Part shown: piece by piece, positions 61,747-64,000 of the stretch
Layout of the letters: each line of letters starts with the position of its first letter
Numbering within the stretch: the stretch's first letter is position 1
From: Paenibacillus ginsengarvi
GTDB lineage: Bacteria > Bacillota > Bacilli > Paenibacillales > NBRC-103111
NCBI RefSeq assembly: GCF_003626695.1
Contig: NZ_RBAH01000021.1
Span: 62,001 to 126,000 of the forward strand
DNA: 64,000 nucleotides
Direction of reading: 5' to 3'
Made by a program: the position numbers and the translations under genes
Notes under the pieces: generated by a model
Database searches by the model: none
The model's input: only the letters and a program-made list of their open reading frames with translations
What the model was told of the DNA's origin: nothing

Positions 61747-62829
61747 TCAAACGACTTCAAGACCATCCTTATCCGGGAGCGGCTGGAACGCCGCGTGCGG
61801 CTCCGACTGGTACCAGAACGCCGTCGAGGCGAGATTGTCCTGCAGCGGCAAATACCGTCCGCCGGAGCGCCAGCCCAGCGCCTGAATTGTCACGCGAAGT
61901 TCGGATTCGAAACGGATCGGGTCCATCACATGCCAGCGGTACATGCCGAACCGCTGCTGGCTGCGGTACAGCCCGTCCGGCTTCAGCACCTGATGCATGC
62001 CGAGGAACGGGGTCGAATACGTGCCGTACTCGCCCTTCGGCTGCTCCCAGTTCCACGCGCCTCCGAAATAATCCTCCGTCCCGGTGCCGCAGATCGTCGG
62101 GAAATCCCGGTCGCCGTCGAGATAAAACTTGATCTCTCCTTCGCCGAACCAGCCGCTGCTGTTCGACTGCCAGGCGATGTACGTGCCGACATAGTGGCCG
62201 CGTCCTGCAACTCCGTCAAGCAGCGTATGAACTTCCTTGTACGGCAGCGGATTGCTGCGCCGCCACTGGGCATGGAAGTACGCGCTGTCCTCCGGCACCT
62301 CGGTAAGCGTGTAGTCGATTTGGAAATAAAGCACCGCCTCCTTGTCGGCGATATTTTCCACCGTAATGCGGGCCGACTGCCGAAACGGCATTTCCCAATA
62401 GCAGTTCATGCCGCCCGCCGGATTAACCGCCACAGGCAGCGAGGAGACGTTGCTCCGCTCGCACCAGCCGTTGCAAAAAAAGTCGCCGACCGGCGCCTCG
62501 ACGGAAGGCAGCTCCTCCCCGTCCCAATACATGCGCAAAATCATCGTACGCCATACGCCTGGAAAACAAGTCATCCATATATGCTGAATGGCTCCGGGCT
62601 CTGTAATGGTCGCTAGCGTAAATTCCGTGCCTGCGGGGATCTGGACCGAGGGCGACACTTTCCAGCCTTGTCCCAAATCGCGGGACGCCGCTTGTCCGGT
62701 TCCTTCCGTCGCCATGCCGGCTTTGCCCTTCTCTCCCGTCCAGTTTTCCGCGCTGATCGATCTCGTTCTGGCTGTCGATAGACGCGACAGCTGACCGAGC
62801 CCCATGCCGAGTCCGTTAAACGGCAACAT
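61747..62829 (-). CDS. GH172 (DUF2961) glycoside hydrolase
   Basis: 360 residues from ATG 62829, five bases after GGAGGAG. The family sequence is clear (RTRSISAENWTGEKGKAGMA; GAIQHIWMTCFPGVWRTMILRMYWDGEE; DYFGGAWNWEQPKGEYGTYSTPFLGMH). GH172 members act on fructofuranose or arabinofuranose linkages and work as oligomers. There is no signal peptide, so it acts on imported sugar. It converges with an AraC regulator. Which linkage it cuts cannot be told. Confidence 0.9.
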   Translation of the reverse strand: MLPFNGLGMGLGQLSRLSTARTRSISAENWTGEKGKAGMATEGTGQAASRDLGQGWKVSPSVQIPAGTEFTLATITEPGAIQHIWMTCFPGVWRTMILRMYWDGEELPSVEAPVGDFFCNGWCERSNVSSLPVAVNPAGGMNCYWEMPFRQSARITVENIADKEAVLYFQIDYTLTEVPEDSAYFHAQWRRSNPLPYKEVHTLLDGVAGRGHYVGTYIAWQSNSSGWFGEGEIKFYLDGDRDFPTICGTGTEDYFGGAWNWEQPKGEYGTYSTPFLGMHQVLKPDGLYRSQQRFGMYRWHVMDPIRFESELRVTIQALGWRSGGRYLPLQDNLASTAFWYQSEPHAAFQPLPDKDGLEVV

Positions 62830-63212
62830 TGCAACTCCTCCATTCATTTCGGTGTTTATTCGCTTCTCCGCCCTTATTGTACCGGATTCGCCCCGGTTTG
62901 GATTTAGCGCGAACGTATAACTTGTTAACCGAAATTGCCTTCGCGAGCCCCCGTAACAGGTGGAAGATTCTCTCGGGTTCAGCAAAAAGGAACCGCCCCC
63001 TACGCTTCTGAAAGCGATAGAACGATTCGTTACTACCGCTGAATCACCAAACCCGCGCCACGTGGGCGATGAAAAGCTGCAACTAATGCTCGAAGGAGCC
63101 CTATTTGGTCACGGCTGCTCCCTTTTCGCGAGAATAGTGTGCAAAGGCGCTTTAGTTGGTCGTCTCAGACAGAAAAGCACCGGATTCCTCCACTCCCCGC
63201 CTTGGCACAGCA
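62830..63212. other. Intergenic region upstream of GH172
   Basis: No convincing gene. Short open frames lack ribosome binding sites and family sequence. GH172 promoters would lie near 62850-62950 but no strong hexamer pair was found. Confidence 0.4.
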
Positions 63213-63404
63213 TAGCGGAACTTCGAGTTCCGTTAACGCCGCTGCGCGGGCGGTATAGACCCGTTTAGCGGAAGCTCCACTTCCGTTATGGCCCGTTTTT
63301 CCGCTTCTGCGCGGGCCGGTTGGCGGCCTTAACGGAACTTTTACTTCCTCTATCGCCCCAAACAGCGACGTGCCGCGAGCGATAGCGGAACTTTTACTTC
63401 CGCT
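63213..63404. repeat. Four-hairpin intergenic array B
   Basis: Hairpins at 63213-63235, 63266-63288, 63330-63352 and 63383-63404, arms related to TAGCGGAA/TTCCGTTA. Gaps are 30, 41 and 30 bases. The third unit is degenerate on its right arm. Same geometry as array A at 27310. Confidence 0.75.
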
Positions 63405-63437
63405 CCGGCCGTCACCTGCCTGGCTGCGCCGCAGAGC

Positions 63438-63486
63438 GCAAAAAACGCCCCCGTTCCGGGCCGAAACGGTCGGAGGGAGGCGTTCT
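63438..63486 (-). terminator. Terminator of the oxidoreductase at the window end
   Basis: On -, a long stem AACGCC...GGCGTT with a T-run. Confidence 0.7.
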
Positions 63487-63518
63487 TGCAGTCGTTTATA
63501 ATGGTACAAACATTCGGC

Positions 63519-64000
63519 TTACAGATCGAACAGCGATTCGTCGATCGTATCCAGCGAATAACGGCTCTTCGGTCCTTCCGCACGGCTGATCCATTTGCCC
63601 TTCGTGAAATCCGGAATCGCCACTGGTGCACTGCCCAGCGCGACGGATTCCTCAGACAATACGGTGATTGCCATCCAGACGGCCGTATCGTACACATCAA
63701 TCGGAGTTTGCGTATTGTCGCGCACGCTTTCGGCGAAAGCGCGAAGCACCAGGTGGTCCATCCCGCCGTGACCGCCGCGAACGCCGTCTTTGATGTACTG
63801 CTTCCAGATCGGATGCTCGTACTGGTCGCGGTATGTTTCGAACGGCTCCCACTGATGCTCGGGGCTGCGGCCTTCGACATGGATCGAATTGTTGTCTTCC
63901 ATCCAGAGCCCTTTCGTCCCTTGGACGCGGCCGGCTCTCGAGTACGGACGCGGAAGCGTCGTATCGTGAACGAGCATGATCGTCTCGCCCTTGGCGCACT
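63519..64000 (-). CDS. Gfo/Idh/MocA oxidoreductase, GH109-like, C-terminal part
   Basis: The frame is open to the window edge, so the N-terminus is missing; about 159 C-terminal residues are present. The segments ETIMLVHDTTLPRPYSR, VQGTKGLW, HGGMDHLVLRAF and DVYDTAVWMAITVLSEESV match the C-terminal domain of GH109-type NAD-dependent glycosidases and their Gfo/Idh/MocA relatives. It probably acts on sugars in the same catabolic region as GH172. Confidence 0.85.
   Translation of the reverse strand, partial: CAKGETIMLVHDTTLPRPYSRAGRVQGTKGLWMEDNNSIHVEGRSPEHQWEPFETYRDQYEHPIWKQYIKDGVRGGHGGMDHLVLRAFAESVRDNTQTPIDVYDTAVWMAITVLSEESVALGSAPVAIPDFTKGKWISRAEGPKSRYSLDTIDESLFDL

Noticed and set aside
63000..63268. 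Small gene before array B
   Set aside because: No ribosome binding site or recognisable protein, and it runs into the hairpin array.
1..64000. Prophage or integrative element
   Set aside because: The tailspike-like proteins and the XRE/ImmA pair suggested one, but there are no capsid, terminase, integrase or conjugation genes, and the tailspike-like proteins carry Tat signals.

Overview
The window looks like chromosome of a high-GC, endospore-former-type Firmicute of the Paenibacillaceae (Paenibacillus or Cohnella-like). This is an inference from gene content: an ABC-F ATPase matching Bacillus YfmM, an LTA-synthase-family sulfatase, a Glu T-box, strong AGGAGG-type ribosome binding sites, many AraC-type regulators, CUT1 sugar ABC genes of the Lpl type, GH172 and Gfo/Idh/MocA proteins. 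No rRNA, tRNA, insertion sequence, prophage module or CRISPR array was found.

Layout. 1-5460: end of a sugar isomerase, a DUF554 membrane protein, an LTA-synthase-like protein and yfmM. 5476-7555: a Fur-controlled siderophore locus (AraC regulator plus binding lipoprotein) whose lipoprotein gene carries an in-frame TAG. 7642-9661: an ECF sigma factor with a hydrophobic tail and an XRE/ImmA regulator-protease pair. 9736-11750: glutamyl-tRNA synthetase under a T-box with a GAA specifier. 11970-20058: three cytosolic GntR-solute-binding-protein fusion regulators, a lipoprotein solute-binding protein and a Tat-exported tailspike-like beta-helix protein, then a hydroxyacid dehydrogenase. 21293-27208: SGNH hydrolase, MurF, XRE-cupin regulator and the tdh-kbl threonine catabolism operon. 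27310-30799: a hairpin array, a VOC-lectin-like fusion and an ECF sigma factor fused to a BtrH-like domain. 30984-35668: a second lipoprotein plus Tat beta-helix pair, here with a cupin-AraC regulator. 35834-37939: an Aas-type acyltransferase/ligase. 38014-42159: a second Fur-controlled siderophore locus, complete with two permeases. 42370-48614: a PadR-controlled ABC-2 exporter operon and a pair of ABC exporter half-transporters. 48823-54718: a complete CUT1 sugar ABC operon with a membrane AraC sensor. 54897-64000: Gfo/Idh/MocA genes, AraC and LacI regulators, VOC and NUDIX proteins, GH172 and a GH109-like oxidoreductase fragment.

How parts fit. Much of the window serves carbohydrate capture and its control. 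The most unusual theme is that the binding-protein fold appears both outside the cell as a lipoprotein and inside the cell as the sensor half of GntR-type regulators. In two places the lipoprotein sits with a Tat-exported beta-helix protein and without its own permeases. Iron uptake is present twice in parallel: AraC, Fur box, lipoprotein. One copy has a nonsense codon, and in the other the AraC and lipoprotein frames have become one open frame.

Non-coding DNA is also structured. Two intergenic arrays each hold four short hairpins with almost identical spacing (gaps of 30, 41 and 29 or 30 bases). A different 68-69 base tandem repeat lies at 59241-59387, and a 140-base inverted-repeat element at 11786-11926.
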